From Edolisoma coerulescens (taxonomy: Eukaryota > Chordata > Aves > Passeriformes > Campephagidae): a stretch of DNA of 64,000 nucleotides. This document shows positions 15,901-28,582 of the stretch, one piece after another. The notes beneath the pieces are model-generated. The model saw nothing but the letters and a program-made list of their open reading frames with translations. It was not told the origin of the DNA and searched no databases. The translations under genes were made by a program, and so were the position numbers. The stretch lies in assembly GCA_013397115.1 (NCBI GenBank), contig VWZW01004624.1, positions 625,440 through 689,439 of the forward strand. The letters run 5' to 3'. Positions within the stretch are counted from its first letter, which is position 1. Every line of letters starts with the position of its first letter.

Positions 15901-15908
15901 CAAAATAA
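6991..15908. other. Unique noncoding sequence, no gene seen
   Basis: The longest forward open frame here runs 9,421-9,879 (152 codons). Its predicted protein has no signal peptide, domain or periodicity I recognise, and it is not flanked by convincing splice sites, so it is treated as chance. A T/G-rich tract lies at 7,967-8,016. A 14-bp palindrome (TTAACATATGTTAA) lies near 12,593. A short (AT)n run lies near 11,205-11,216. No transposon end was recognised. Confidence 0.6.
7967..8016 (+). repeat. G/T-rich low-complexity tract
   Basis: The + strand is almost entirely G and T for about 50 bases, with one C near 7,986, and contains several GGG and GGTT runs followed by T runs. It resembles the longer tract at 54,928-55,045. 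It may be decayed simple sequence or the tail of an old retroposon; nothing adjacent identifies a parent element. Confidence 0.6.
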
Positions 15909-15968
15909 ATTCAGACACAGCAGAAGAGACAAACTCCCAATTCAGACAGCAGAAGAGACAAAGTCCCA
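15909..15968. repeat. Two-copy tandem duplication, unit about 30 bp
   Basis: Copy 1 is 15,909-15,939 (31 nt) and copy 2 is 15,940-15,968 (29 nt). Both read ATTCAGACA..GCAGAAGAGACAAA.TCCCA. They differ by a CA dinucleotide present only in copy 1 and one C-to-G change. The units abut directly, so this is a local tandem duplication of fairly recent origin, not a dispersed repeat. Confidence 0.9.
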
Positions 15969-18900
15969 AGTGACTACAACCTCCTTTTGGGTATTTCTAG
16001 GGAGAAATGAGGACCCCCCCGAAGCCTCCTCTTCTCCGGACTAAACCACCACAATTCCCTCAGCTACTGCTCATGGAACATATTTTCTATACCCTTCACC
16101 AGCTTCATTGCCCTTATATACCTGATTTGTCTCTTTCTCATTTTAGGAGGGAGAACCCTTCACATTCAAGCCAGGGTTTTTACAGAACACAGGAGGAGGG
16201 TTCACTACCGGAATATCTGTTGGAGAAAATTCTGAACTAGTCAGGTAACTTAGTATTTAGTTACTACAGCAATCTAAGCAAAAATAATTACTAAGAATTA
16301 TAAATTAATAAGAGAAGAAGCAACAGTATTTTATGTGTATTAACATCTACTGAGTCAAAGTTCATAGAATACATATTTTTATAATAAAATGTTAAGCTAT
16401 ATAATCCCTTTGGGGATACTCATAGAAGTGCTTTTGGGTTTCAAGAACCAGATCCTTTCAATCTACCTGCATAAAACCATTTCAAGTTACACAGGGAATT
16501 GTACTAACACACAGTAGGATGTGTAAATTTATCCTAAACTGTGCTGCAGATATGAGCCCATTTTCACAAATTTCAGGAAACAAAACTCCTGAGGAGTACT
16601 AAATATTTTGTCCCTCTGGAGTCTAATTGAAGGAAAAGAACTGAACCTGGGTGTTGATTCATTTAGACAGGACAGCTGGCCTCATTACTTTAAACAAACT
16701 CAGAAGAAAGAAGGGAGAGACACAATGGCCTCTCCCTCTCTCTCTCTGGAGCCTCCTACTGTCTACGAGCCAGCACACACAGCTCTGGGAGGCAAGAACT
16801 TGTACTTCACTGGGACGAAGTTTGCTGCGACAAATTTTTAATTCTGTTCAGTTCATCAGCAGATATATATGCACTGAGGATCTGAACTCCAATATTTATT
16901 TTTTTTTAATATAGCCTGTAAACACAACTAGAATGCCAGAGGTTCTTTCATTTGGGTTCCTGGTGAATACTTCTCTCAAGCTGCACTGACCTCAAGGTCT
17001 TTTGCAGACCTTTCTTAAAAAAGAAAATAAATTAAATTATTCTCCCAGATGGTGAGCCCAGCAACTCAGACGCTAATCCCCCAAGCTCACATCAGCCCAT
17101 TCACAAGACATCAAAGCACAGACCTTTTTTCACTCCCTTGAAAATATTCAAGCAAGTAGAAGAGCCAATACATGCTTTTTAAAAAAATTTTGTCAATCAA
17201 AATGTAAAACATTAAAAGAGACATTTGAAGAGTGGCAGAAAACAGCCTGCCTCTTACATAGCTAACAACTGAGGAGACAAAAACCACCCCTAATTCTGAA
17301 GCTACTGCGAACTACTTCTGTTGTTAAAGCACTACTGGAATATATAGCACAAGCAGTGAGAATCATATGGAATTTCTCTACACACACTGCTATAAAATTC
17401 CAAATCACAAATATTTTTCAAGCTGTTTTTCTAGTAACTTTCCTGAAGTGTCTGCTACACAGCAACTAAAGGTTAACCAGGCCTGCAAGGAGGCTCAGGG
17501 CAGAAAGTGCATTCTGCAGCTGACATCAGGACTAATACTGAACCCACCAACAATATTGTTACAGCTAACTGGTTTTCATTTAGAAGTGTGTTTTTGCTTC
17601 CTTTCCTCTCAGTGCCCTTTAGCAAGTCGGAAGTCAGGCTGTTCATTTTATTGCTATGTGCTACAAAGAACGCTTATGGTTAAGGTGAACGCGCGAAGCG
17701 TGGCTCCTTACTGAATATTTATTGTTATTGAGAAGGAAGATTTTGTCACACTACAGATCTTTAAAAAGCCTTGCTAGAAAAAGAGATATGAAGAGTTTTA
17801 TAGGTAAGGAAACACAGCTCCTCTGAACTTATGCAACTGCAAATAGTAACAGATTTGACAAACTCCAGTTCTCAGCAGCTTCAACACAATACTTATATTT
17901 CAATGTTGTTTTACTACAGAGCAAGGCTCAGTCAAAGAACTAAACACCAACTTACAAAATATCTTATTTAGCTACAGTAAGCTGTCTTCACTTCCTAAAA
18001 AAATGTATTAAGCACTAAAACCAGAATCATGAGGGAGGCATGCATCTTGTTTTCTAAATAAAACTAAGAAATAATGGCAATGACAGTTAAAACCACTTTG
18101 TTGGATTCTTTTTTATCTACACAGAAAAATTATGACTATCAGATATTACTAATGCAGGAACAAAACAATTTAAGCAGCTACAGACATCAAGGGTGGGGAA
18201 TTTTTTGAACTTGATAAATTCCATCTTATTAATGGAGATAAGGCCTAACTGGAAGGACAACTTCTCATTTTGAGCATCAGTTAGAGTGTAGTGGAGCAGA
18301 GCAAGCTGTAGGAACTGTTACCAGGGATGCTGGTTTGTACAGTCTGCTACAGACATGCTGATGTGAAGGGAGACACTAAGGACAAAAAGTATTGAGAGGG
18401 AAATTTCTTCTCATCCTTTGAAGAGAATCCTTGCTGGGTCCTCCAGCCAGAGGAGTGGGTTTGCACTGGTGGGATACTTGCAGTAAGAAGATTACTGGTG
18501 GGAGAAGAAGAGCAGTAAGGAAAAGGAACAATGAGATTAAATGGCCTAAAACGACAGGTAAGAGCTGAAGGTTTCATTCTCACTCAGTGCAAGCACATCT
18601 GCTTTGGGAATGTTCTATCTGTTCACTAAAAAGGCCTCACAGTACTGAGATCATTCTTCCCCCAGAAGAGAAATATTTTCTCACTGCCCATATTTTTTGA
18701 TTCAATATTGATCGTTTTAGCATTGCCAAAGTCAGAGGTGAAAGTACAAAGTGCCTCAGAGGTGAAGCTTCTCAAATGGAAGAGCTCGGTTATTTAATAA
18801 TCTCTTCATTGATCTGGCTCAAATTAGGCTGTGACTCCAAAAGCATAGGGATTCTGGCGAGCCAGACTTAAGGACTGGGCACAGTAGCTTCAAGACAGAA

Positions 18901-20639
18901 AAACTTCCACTTGCTATTTTGCACAGTAGGAGTAAAAAGAAAAGGAAAAAAAGATCTTCCAGTGTGCCCCAGATAGCAGAAGTAAAACCCAGAGCCAGGG
19001 CTGCTGGGGATTCCAGCTATACGGGATCATCCAGACAATGAATAAAAAGCACATGGGTTAGAAACAAAAACAAATCCATATGCTGCCTAAGGGAGGAGTG
19101 CTAAGCAAACACACAGCAATACATTAACATCCTTTTCTCTCCTCACAGCCAAGATGCACCCCACTAGAAAATGCTACTATGTTAGCCAATGATACGATTA
19201 TTTTTTAAAGTCTTTAAAATTAAATTCTAAAAAAAAATACAAGCTATTGCTTCAAAATGATTTTCTAGGACTTTTGATTATTTTACTGTTGGCAAAAGAG
19301 GATAACATTTTTGCACCTCAGGACTCCTCACCGAGCACACAGTTTCAAGAGTGGCAGAAAGAGAAGCAGGTTTCCTCTCAAAGAGTTTCTGGAGGCTGGA
19401 TTCTCATACAGCATCCAATGCCTGTGCAAACACTGCTGCCCAAGCGGGGTGCGCACCTGCATTAGTTCATAGCAAAGCACAGTCCACAGACTCTTTCGAC
19501 AGGCTCTGCCCTTCACTGACTGCAACAGGGAACAAGGAACCTGCCCTCCAATATTCAGGGAAAATAAATATCCCTGGCTTCCATACTACATATCACCTTG
19601 AATTCTTTGGTACCTCCTGACTCCATTTTACTGCTGAGTTCTCTAACCTGCTTTAAACCTTCGCTGATCCTCATCCCACCTCAGTAAAACCATTCCAAAG
19701 GAAATCCCTTAAAGGCATGCCTACCATCAGCACAACATGCCAGCTGTATCACCTGTAAAATGCTTTGTTCCACCACACCTTGATTTATTTTGAAATTTGA
19801 ATTGCTTTGATGTGCAACTGTGAACCCACTACAAGGATCAGGCACAAGAGTATTCACAGAGGTGAGGATTTGCAGCCTGTTTTCTTTTCTTTGTTCCACA
19901 CTGTACTAACAGAAATACATCCCTGAAGAGTAGCCAGTAGCCTACTGTGTAACACTAAAACTTTGGTGTTAAATCCAAAGACTATCAATTGTTTGGGCTT
20001 TCATTTAAGAACGGACAATTTAAATTAATATTAGACAGGAAGTAAAAAAGTACTAAACCTCTTGAGAGAGGCAAGACCACGCCACTAGACTGAGGCAACA
20101 GAACGAAGTCTCTTCGCTCAGGCAGCACAGCTCCCTCGGTCTGCATCGATGGAATTACAGCTCCATCTCAAGACTCAACAAACCATCCTTCGAGGCATTA
20201 TATTATATATACATTGAAATTTGATGCTTATTAAAGCATAATTCAAGAAGTTCACTGCTATTACATGAGACCCACACCTATCACCCCCAAATCAGTCAGC
20301 ATGTTAACTGCCCTTAGGTGTCATAAGAAATCAAATCAATGGCTTGGTGAGACAATTTCTGTACATATTCACTTCACATTTAATGGATGTTCTTGCTGAG
20401 TGCAACTGGAACTTCTTCCACTAGGTCAGGGGCACAGGAGGGGGAGAGAACAGAAATGGAGGTGGGGAGCCACATATCTGAGCATCATTTCCAAGCACCC
20501 TTTCTAAAAACACAGCATTACCTTGTTACTAACCAAAAACCTTAACAGGCACAAAGGAAATTCCAGCTTGAGTGGCAAGTCTACTATTTTGTCGTTCATT
20601 CTCTTCACTGGCAAAAGGCTGACTGAAATGCCAGTTTGA
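15969..20639. other. Unique noncoding sequence, no gene seen
   Basis: Ordinary mixed-composition sequence with a pyrimidine run of CT repeats at about 16,730-16,747. Open frames up to 115 codons (17,367-17,714) show no recognisable protein features. No transposon boundary or RNA gene was recognised. Confidence 0.55.
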
Positions 20640-20656
20640 TTTTTTTTTTTTTTTTT
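20640..20656. repeat. Poly-T run (17 nt)
   Basis: An uninterrupted run of 17 T on the + strand. It could be a plain homopolymer or the reverse-strand poly-A of a retroposed copy, but no recognisable retrocopy lies to its right. Confidence 0.9.
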
Positions 20657-21125
20657 GGATGATATTTGGATTTGCAGAAAATTACCTTTCTTCAGGTTGT
20701 AGTAACCAGGAAACATGCAGCTGAACCTGCAGGTCAGAACTGACTGGTACAATCAATTTCTATGCTACTCACCTTTTACAGAGATTCTAGTCCCCTCATT
20801 TTATTAGCTTTCTATGACTCAATGGAATCGTTTTTATGTACAATGGATTATACTTTCATAATGCAAATAGGCAGATTAGGAGTCATGCCATTCTGTAAGC
20901 TCCCATGTCCCAGAAAAAGCAACCACCACATCTCACTTTGACAAAATTTAATTAGTTTGCCTGGTAAGATTTTGGACTTGGGGTGGCTAGAGAGGCGGCT
21001 GCTGTGAAAAGCTGCCAGAAGCTTCCCCCATATCCTGTGGAGCCAATGCCAGCCAGCTCCAAGATGGATCCATGCTGACCAAGGCCGAGCCCATGAATGA
21101 TGGTGGTAGTGCCTCTGGGACAACA

Positions 21126-21133
21126 TATTTAAG
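21126..21133 (+). promoter_or_regulatory. TATA-like box of the LTR
   Basis: TATTTAAG lies in a less GC-rich stretch upstream of the GC-rich tandem array. Its position within the LTR, before the array and well before the polyadenylation signal, suits the U3 promoter. Whether it is still active is unknown. Confidence 0.45.
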
Positions 21134-21330
21134 AAGGCAGGAAAGCCATTGTACAACTGGAACAACAGCCAGAGAGAGTAGAGAATATGTGAGACCCCAG
21201 GGTCAGTAGAGAAGGAGAGGGAAGAGGTGGTTCCCCTGCAGCCCGTGGTGCAGCCCATGGTGAGGCAGCTGTGCCCCTGCAGCCCATGGATGTCCACGGG
21301 GACACAGATCCACCTGAAGCCATGGAGGAG

Positions 21331-21585
21331 CCTCACGCTGGAGCAAGCAGATGCCTGAAGGAGGCTGTGACCCTATGGAGAGCCCACACTGGGGCAGGAC
21401 CCTGGCTGCACCTGGGGCCCCACGGAGAGAGAGCCCACACTGGAACAGGTTTGCTGGCAGGAGTTGTTGCCACGTGGGGATCCACACCGGAGCAGTTTGT
21501 GAAGAACTACAGCCTGTGGGAAGGACCCACACGGGAGAAGTTCAGGGAGGACTGTCTCTAATGGGAGGGACCCCACACTGGAGCA
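21331..21585 (+). repeat. Degenerate tandem array inside the LTR, about six units of 45-51 bp
   Basis: Units are marked by a shared core like CCCACACTGGAGCAG. The CAC of that core falls at 21,334, 21,385, 21,436, 21,483, 21,528 and 21,574, giving spacings of 51, 51, 47, 45 and 46 bases. Most units then carry a purine-rich segment with GTGGGA or ATGGAG before the next core. The core varies between CACACTGG, CACGCTGG, CACACCGG and CACACGGG. This fits decay of CpG sites in once-identical units. Confidence 0.8.
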
Positions 21586-21808
21586 GGGGAAGAGTGGGAG
21601 GAGTCCTCCCCTGAGGAGGAAGGAGCAGCAGAGACAATGCGTGATGCACTGACTGTGGCCCCCATCCCCTGTCCACCTGCACTGCTGGAGAGGAGGCAGC
21701 AGAGGAAATATGGAGCAAAGTTGGCCCCGAGAAGGAGGGAAGGGTGGGAGGCAAGGTACTTTTAAGATTTGGGTTTATTTCTCATCATCATACTCTGACT
21801 TGATTGGC

Positions 21809-21814
21809 AATAAA
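21809..21814 (+). terminator. LTR polyadenylation signal AATAAA
   Basis: A canonical AATAAA follows the GC-rich part of the LTR and sits about 175 bases before its 3' end, as expected for the end of the R region. Use as a live signal is not shown by the sequence. Confidence 0.55.
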
Positions 21815-21989
21815 TTAAACAAATTTCCCCAAGTCTCTTTTGCCCTGTAATCAGTGAGTAATCTCTCCCTATCCTTATATCAACCCACAAGCCTTTCATT
21901 ATGTTTTCTCTCCCCCATCCAGCTAAGGAGGGGAGTGACACAATGGCTTTGGTGGGCACCTGACATCCAGCCAGGGTCATCTCACCACA

Positions 21990-24900
21990 AAAATGGATTC
22001 TGCAACTTCTGTCTCAAAACTTCTCTTAAGAAATGTATAATTTATTACATTTACTGTGCTGGTTTCCCACATACATAACAAAATCCTGCAATGTATTTTA
22101 CTTCATTTTCAGCAATGTTGGAACAAAATTTCCTTTTCCACTTAAAGAACAAGTCTACTCAACTGAGAAATCATATTATAATAGCAGCTTACTATTCAAA
22201 AACATCTTATTCAAGTGTAATTTTAAGTGCAAAAAAGCTTACTTTAATGGACAACAATAGATTTCCAATGTGCTTTCCTACTTCACATACTGCAAAATTA
22301 ACGTACCCAGGAACATGAGCTGAATTCCCTGATCAAATGCTTTGTTAAGTTCCAGCCACTGCTAATGGCAGAGCCCACAATGGAGAACTTCCCATGGACG
22401 TTAAGGGAATCACAAAGATGATCTGTTTCCATACCCCCAGCTTCTTTACTGATGGTGACAGTGAGGGGAAACAAGAAGGATTCAGCATAATTTTCAGATT
22501 TACATTGGCATCAGGTTTTTCAAAAAGAGTATTTGTTGAGCTATTAGGGGATAGAAGTGGAAAAAAGCCATCATATTGCTCCCCTTCTACTATATCAAGG
22601 CTTGTACTTTGCTTCAATAAGTTAGTATGCTAAATCAAAACCTGGAGAGGGAAACATACACCCTCCCACAAAAAGAGCCCTACTGTTCCAGTCCTTCGAA
22701 TGTTTCTTTAAAAGAAGCAGGGGAGAAGGTACCTAAAACAGCAGGAAGAGACATGGATCAGTTCATAACCTTTCAATATTTTGCAAATCTGGCCTGTATA
22801 TAGTTTCTTTTTATACTTTTTTTATATTAGCCAGCAACTGCTGTCATTTCTCAAGGTCTAAAAAACCTCTTAATGTTAGACAAATACTCATTCACTTGCC
22901 CTATGACAACACCTCCAAAATTAAAAACAGTAGAAGTGCGCAAAATATAATAAAATCTGGAACAAGCCAGCTTCAAGTTTCATGGCTTAGTACAAATATG
23001 TAGTATCAGATATTTGGACAAGGATTTCAGAATAATCACATGCCATGAGTAAGATGAGAGATCTTAATGTGCCCTTGCTGCACAGGGATTACCCTCTATA
23101 AGATTTTCTCTCTGCCTTACTGGAAGCATCAAATACACACCACACACATTAACAGATACACACAGGCACTTCCTACAGTTGTACACCCCACAAGTGGAGG
23201 GGCAGAATCAGAATACTTCAAACTCCTTCAGCACAATGCAGACAATTCAGCCCTGCAAGAGTATGACTTTGTCCAGGATTTAGGCCAACCAGTCCTGAAA
23301 TCCTCAACATATAAATATTTTTCCCCCTTCCAAATAAAAGTCCCAGTTTAAAAATAAGACCTAAATAATAAAACCCTACATAGCATTTCTATGCTTGGTA
23401 CATTACTTATAGAACTTCTTACCAAGCTGTATGTGAAAAATAAACAAAACCACTGAAGGAGGCAAGGAATCAGCAAGTTTTATACACTTCTTGACTGGAA
23501 GTGAATTGTCCAACCCAAGGGTTCTTATCTGCCCTAATTCACACACAAAACAATAAATCCTTCACAGTACCACTAGGCAAAGTAACTCTAAAAAGTTACT
23601 GCTTAATACTGTACAAGTCAAAACTGCAAGATGATTTTCCTGTAGTAGAAACTAAGTATTTGCTCTAGATCAGTGCTACAAAATTGGATAATATGTTTTC
23701 AAGACTACAGTTTTTTTTAAAAAAATTATCTAACAGAAGAGATAAATATCAGCAGAACAATCCTAAATTTAGTAGAAATAACTGAGTGGGTGGGGGGGTA
23801 TTAACTCTAGCAATTAATTTAACAATAATTTTAAGATTGATTTGACTATTTTAGACAGTAAATACTAATCAAGACCTGAACCACCCATAAGAAATAATAC
23901 TTAGGACCCTATTTCTCCTTCTATGACAAATGTTACGAGTTCATCCATGAATACATAATACATATTTAAATTACATGCACTGAGTTTGAAGCAACGTGAC
24001 CCTGTGGCACAAGAGTAAAGGCTGGGCTATTTGAAGACAAAAATGTATTGAACAAAAGCACAGCTGAAGTCACTCTACTTTGTACACAAAGTGAGTGCTG
24101 AGCTGCATAAGGTCCTAGGAGTGAGCCTGTACATACTTAACTAATTTCTGCATAGGTTTTGTTTTAGTAGCTTTAGACTGAAAACAGGTACACAAGTAAA
24201 ATGAAACCATTATCTCCCAGTTCCACTCCTAGCTGATTGATGATATATTAATTTTACATGCACTGTTGCTGAGTTTTTATATTAGGGTGCAGTTGAATGA
24301 TTCTGTAGAGGTTTAATCATTTGTATGGCAACATAAAAGTGCAATAACAATTCACAGTGAGTTCTAATTAGTACTAATGAACTGAAAAACTAAACAGGTT
24401 GAGGTTTTTACATAGTAAATTCAAACTTAAAAATATCTTTACTCTAATAAATTAAAAACATCATCCAGAGAAGAAAATAAACAAGCAGATGGGGTCAGTT
24501 CTGCAAAGCAGTTACTCTGAGGAAAAGTGCCTCTGTAGAAGTCACAGTACAAGTCTGAACATTTCAGAACACCATTAATTCTTGCTAAGCGTTCATCAAA
24601 AGATGTTGGAAAAATTTCCAAGTACATTTATAAAACAGAAATTCCTAAGCATCAGGATATAGCAAATCATAAATAATTGCACAACAGGAACAGTGAAGAA
24701 AAAATCATACAATTTTTCCAGCTCTGCACAGATATCAACTTGAAGCCAAATTCTCTTCATCTCTGAAAGAAACAGAGAAAATGTGGGGTTTTTTTCTGGT
24801 ACTAATGAGTGAATCAGTTGACAGCCACATACAACAGGATCGGGGATTGAAGAGGAAGCTGCTGCTTGTCTTAAATGGAGAAGGAAGATGCAAACTAGCT

Positions 24901-26624
24901 GGAAAAAGAGCGGTTATTTTGTCAGAAGCTATACCTGCCTCCAAGCTTGTTTATCTTCTAAACCCGAGCCATGTCTCCAGCCTGCATTTACACAGCGCAT
25001 CAGAAGTACAAAAGCTAGAGGTGACCAAGGGCCTCCAGAACACCTTAAAGTTGATGTGCCAAATTTCCCTTCCTCAGGAAGGGTGTGGATGGCAGAAGGT
25101 GGGGACAGCAAGGAAATCACCTCCATGAGCCCTGAACACACAGTATGATTTGAGATTTAAAAATTCTCAAAGAGTTGTTTACCAGATTTAGTCTATTGAA
25201 GAACGTTGATATTCATGCTGCTACCTTTCACTGACAGACAGGATTTCTGAGTACAGTGGTAGGAAGCTGAAGAGTAATTATCTCCAGTGTTAAGCCCTCA
25301 GGGTCTCATGACACAGGAGCATTTCCAGCAGGCACACAAGCACACACCAACACTCACCAGACACACCTGACAACATCAATGGCAGGAACTAATTTTCTGT
25401 TTAACACACATACACAGACATCCAAATACACAATTAGCAAGATGAAAACCTGCTTTATTCCTTCAATATTAATACATTTACCTGAAAATCTGGAAGCAGA
25501 GACTTCAGTACCAATCTAGAACAATTTCCTACAAATTCAGGGCCCAAGAGAAGACTAATTGCCAGTAGCTTTACTTAAGAGGGCGAGAGAGAGAACCACA
25601 CACTCTTACCCTGAACTAGGAGCCACTGAGGCCTAACAAGTTTGTTTCTGTCACAAAATAAATCTTTTCCTCTGGGAAAATATCTAAAGCAGCACTCCCC
25701 AATAAGGTTCCTTTTCAAATAGCATCCATCATCAGAAACCGTGGCTTGTCCCTGATCCCTCCCTCCCTGTCCATAATATACCCTGAGAAAATTCTTCCTC
25801 TTACTCCTCAGCACAACCCTTTTCTCAACAACCAAGTAGGGAAAGCCTTCAGATTCCTCCAATATACTTTGTTCTTAAAAAACAGCATCCTAAAACTAAT
25901 TTCACACTTCTATTGCTGCCTAAAGAACTTTCTCCGCTAAGAACACATTCATATGAGATTTATTAGGGAAATTTTCCTCTCTCCACAGCTGTGAGTGATG
26001 TCTCAGTATAACCCTTCCGGGGTATAGGTGTTAGGTCTAATTAGGTTTTCTCTAACAGCACAAAGTTTATGCATCGTGTCACACCAGTTGTTTCTTTCAG
26101 TTGTGATTCTCAAATATTTATGAACCAATACTCATGATACAGCTTCTGGAAGACAAAATGTCTAATTCGCACCTGCTTTATAGTAAGAAATTCAGACACT
26201 GAAGGGATCAAGAATCTTTCAAGGTTACAGTATATGTCAGTAGCAGAGAATACCACTCCAGTGCCCTGCTGCCCTAGCTCTATTCTATAGTCTTTACAGT
26301 ATGTATCAAATATCTCTTGCACAGTGGACACAGAATACTTCTCACCACCTCTAGTCAGAAAAATTTGGTTTCTTTTTTCTTTTCAAATTACACTAAGAAA
26401 TATTAAACAGCTCTCTAGAGCCTTACAGAAAATTTAGTGAGCAGTATGATTTTCCTCCTAGATTTCCCCCTTTGATTTTATTCAGATTCTATTCTTCTAC
26501 CTTTACTGCTGAGTCACTGTTGATGACTTAGATACTAGAAAAGCTCTCTTTTTCCTTTATTTTCTCTTTTCCTAGCCCAGGCCTTATTTTTCCTTTTGTC
26601 TTTAAGTCTTCCTGTCTTCTAAGG
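21990..26624. other. Unique noncoding sequence, no gene seen
   Basis: AT-rich sequence with short open frames only, the longest 115 codons at 24,781-25,128 with no recognisable features. A short G run (GGGTGGGGGGG) lies near 23,789-23,799. CA-rich stretches lie near 23,135-23,165 and 25,330-25,375. No transposon end was recognised. Confidence 0.55.
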
Positions 26625-26644
26625 TCATGGATGTACATCCATGA
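26625..26644. repeat. 20-bp perfect palindrome
   Basis: TCATGGATGT is followed directly by its exact reverse complement ACATCCATGA with no spacer. The next flanking pair does not match. It could form a cruciform or bind a symmetric dimer, but no known consensus of this length is recognised. Confidence 0.9.
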
Positions 26645-28582
26645 AAATTCATACCTCTAATTCTATTAAAACCACACCATGTACTCTGAAGGTTAAAAGC
26701 AACAGGTACATTTGATGTCTTAAAGTTTATGAATTTTTAAACTGAATACACAAAAAATTAGAAACACAAGTACTGGTAATATCTGTAATGAAGAGGAGCA
26801 GGTAATAAAGATAGTATTACCCATCACAGAACCAGTAACCAGAGGAATTAAATTTAAATTTAGTTTTATTCAATTAAATTTAGTTTACTCCTAAAACTAA
26901 AGTTCATCAGTTGACAGAGAAAGCTTTACTTTCCGATGCTGTCTTGGCCCATTGGGCCATGGTCTCTAGACAGTGGACACAGGACACGAGGTCACGTCCC
27001 ACAAGAAGATTTCATGACCCTCCTGCAGCATCACTGTTCCCTGTTCTTACACAGTCCTGTAGTTCAGGGGGCCAGTGTGTCCTGTGTGCACTGGGGAAAC
27101 CCCAGCCGGGATAAAGGACTCAGTGTTACTGTCTGCAGGTAACACTTCTGCCATTTGCAAATTAAATTGGGGATCCTGAGAGGTCACAAATATTTGCTTC
27201 TACCTCAGGGATTCTCCTCTCCAATTCAGAGCTCTTAGCATCTGGTTTGCCATTTAAGACATTTCCACCAGCTCAGTGACTATTCAGTGCAGAACACCCC
27301 TGCACAGCTCCTCAGAATTTCTTTGTCTTCTCTAGGGTACTCTTCATAAGTGAGAGTCTTTTAACTGTGATAATTTAACTATCATATTTTCTCAATGCTG
27401 ATTTTGACATTTATATAAAGAGAAAGTAGCCAAAATAGAAAACAATTGTCAATAGCTTGTCAAAAGCATACACTTCTAAAAGCCCAAAAGCTTATCAGGA
27501 TTCATTCCTAAATGGAAAAAACAGGAATCTGGGTGACAGGCAAGTAGGCAGGAGAGTACTAGTTATGAAATGCAATCTCTGAGCTGACTTGATCATGTTT
27601 TTTTATGTTCAATATGTACAATATTAATTGGTCCAAAAAAAAATTACTCAAAGACAGAGGAAGGAAAAAAAATCCCCTGTTCCCTCATCATCATTTCTGG
27701 TAAGTCTTATTTTTTCATTTCCCACAGTTGCTGTTACTCTTTCCTCTTCCTTTACTTCTCATATTATGATTGACTTACAAGAATACTTTTTCTACTGCTC
27801 TGATTAAACATTCACTCCCTCTCCCTCCCTGTATTTATTTAACAGAAATATTTATTTTCCTCACTGTGCTTTTTCCTGTTAAGTATTTTCTTTTTCAGTA
27901 GTCCATCTTAATTGCAATTGTAGTGAATTCTCCAAAAGTGCAGTCTCTGAGATCACAACAGGATTCTCTGCATGAAGAACACGACATAAAAATGTACGTT
28001 ATCACTACTTAGCTTTCAGTCAAACTACCTCATGCTTGTCCACAGTCACCACACCAGCCATCCTTTTCTGGCTGATTCAGTTGAGTAACAGTCCTACAGA
28101 ACCTCAGACAAAGCAGAAGCCTGCATGAGTAATACCCCTGATCACTTTCATCTCCTTGTCTTTCCTGTTCCATCTTTTTTGCAGCCTGCTAACATAATAG
28201 TTTCTTGACAGAGGAATCTGCCACCAATGTTTCTTCACTGATACTTGTAAGAGTAGGCTGGGATATATCTCATGTATACCAGATTTCTTCCTTAAAGTGC
28301 TCCTTTCACAGGAAATTGCAGCATAAAATCAAGTAATCAAAGCCAATCTTTGTTTGAGGCTAGATATATACATATAACCAACATTTAAGTGAAACCACTT
28401 CTTCATTTAACTATACATTCTTTCTTTTTAACTAAGATAAAGCAGTCATACTATTTACAGGGAATATGGCAGCTTCTTCTATCGCACCATGGCTCAGTTT
28501 ATAATGTCTACTGACTACATGCAAGTCCAATATTTTCCCCTTTTCAATATGCTTCCCTAAGCAGATTCTCCAAATATTTCCT
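26645..28582. other. Unique noncoding sequence, no gene seen
   Basis: An AT-rich direct repetition of ATTAAATTTA-type words lies at about 26,847-26,893, next to a more GC-rich stretch at 26,930-27,145. That stretch has two overlapping open frames of under 70 codons without recognisable features. Pyrimidine-rich sequence lies at 27,690-27,900. Confidence 0.5.

Larger units (their letters stand above)
20948..21989 (+). mobile_element. Solo LTR of an avian endogenous retrovirus (ERVL-like assumed)
   Basis: The right boundary is clear: the element ends in a conserved-looking block finishing in CTCACCACA at 21,981-21,989, with the CA terminus typical of LTRs. Inside I see a TATA-like box (TATTTAAG, 21,126-21,133), a degenerate tandem array (21,331-21,585) and a polyadenylation signal AATAAA at 21,809-21,814 followed by a long 3' part. 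The general sequence resembles an LTR family I recall from many neoavian genomes; class III (ERVL) is my best guess, not established here. The left boundary is less certain. The pentamer AAAAT lies at 20,943-20,947 and again at 21,990-21,994, fitting a 5-bp target duplication, which would give a 1,042-bp LTR whose first bases are TT where TG is expected. No second LTR copy and no gag, pol or env sequence is seen in the window, so it is a solo LTR left by recombination. Open frames on either strand here are by-products. Confidence 0.85.

Noticed and set aside
20848..21336. Minus-strand open frame of 162 codons, the longest in the window
   Set aside because: It runs antisense through the GC-rich LTR, where stops are scarce, and the protein is unlike any known one.
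21271..21614. Forward frames with repeated HTG and THTGE words, suggesting zinc-finger linkers
   Set aside because: The words come from translating the LTR's CCCACACTGG repeats. The Cys-Cys/His-His spacing of C2H2 fingers is absent.
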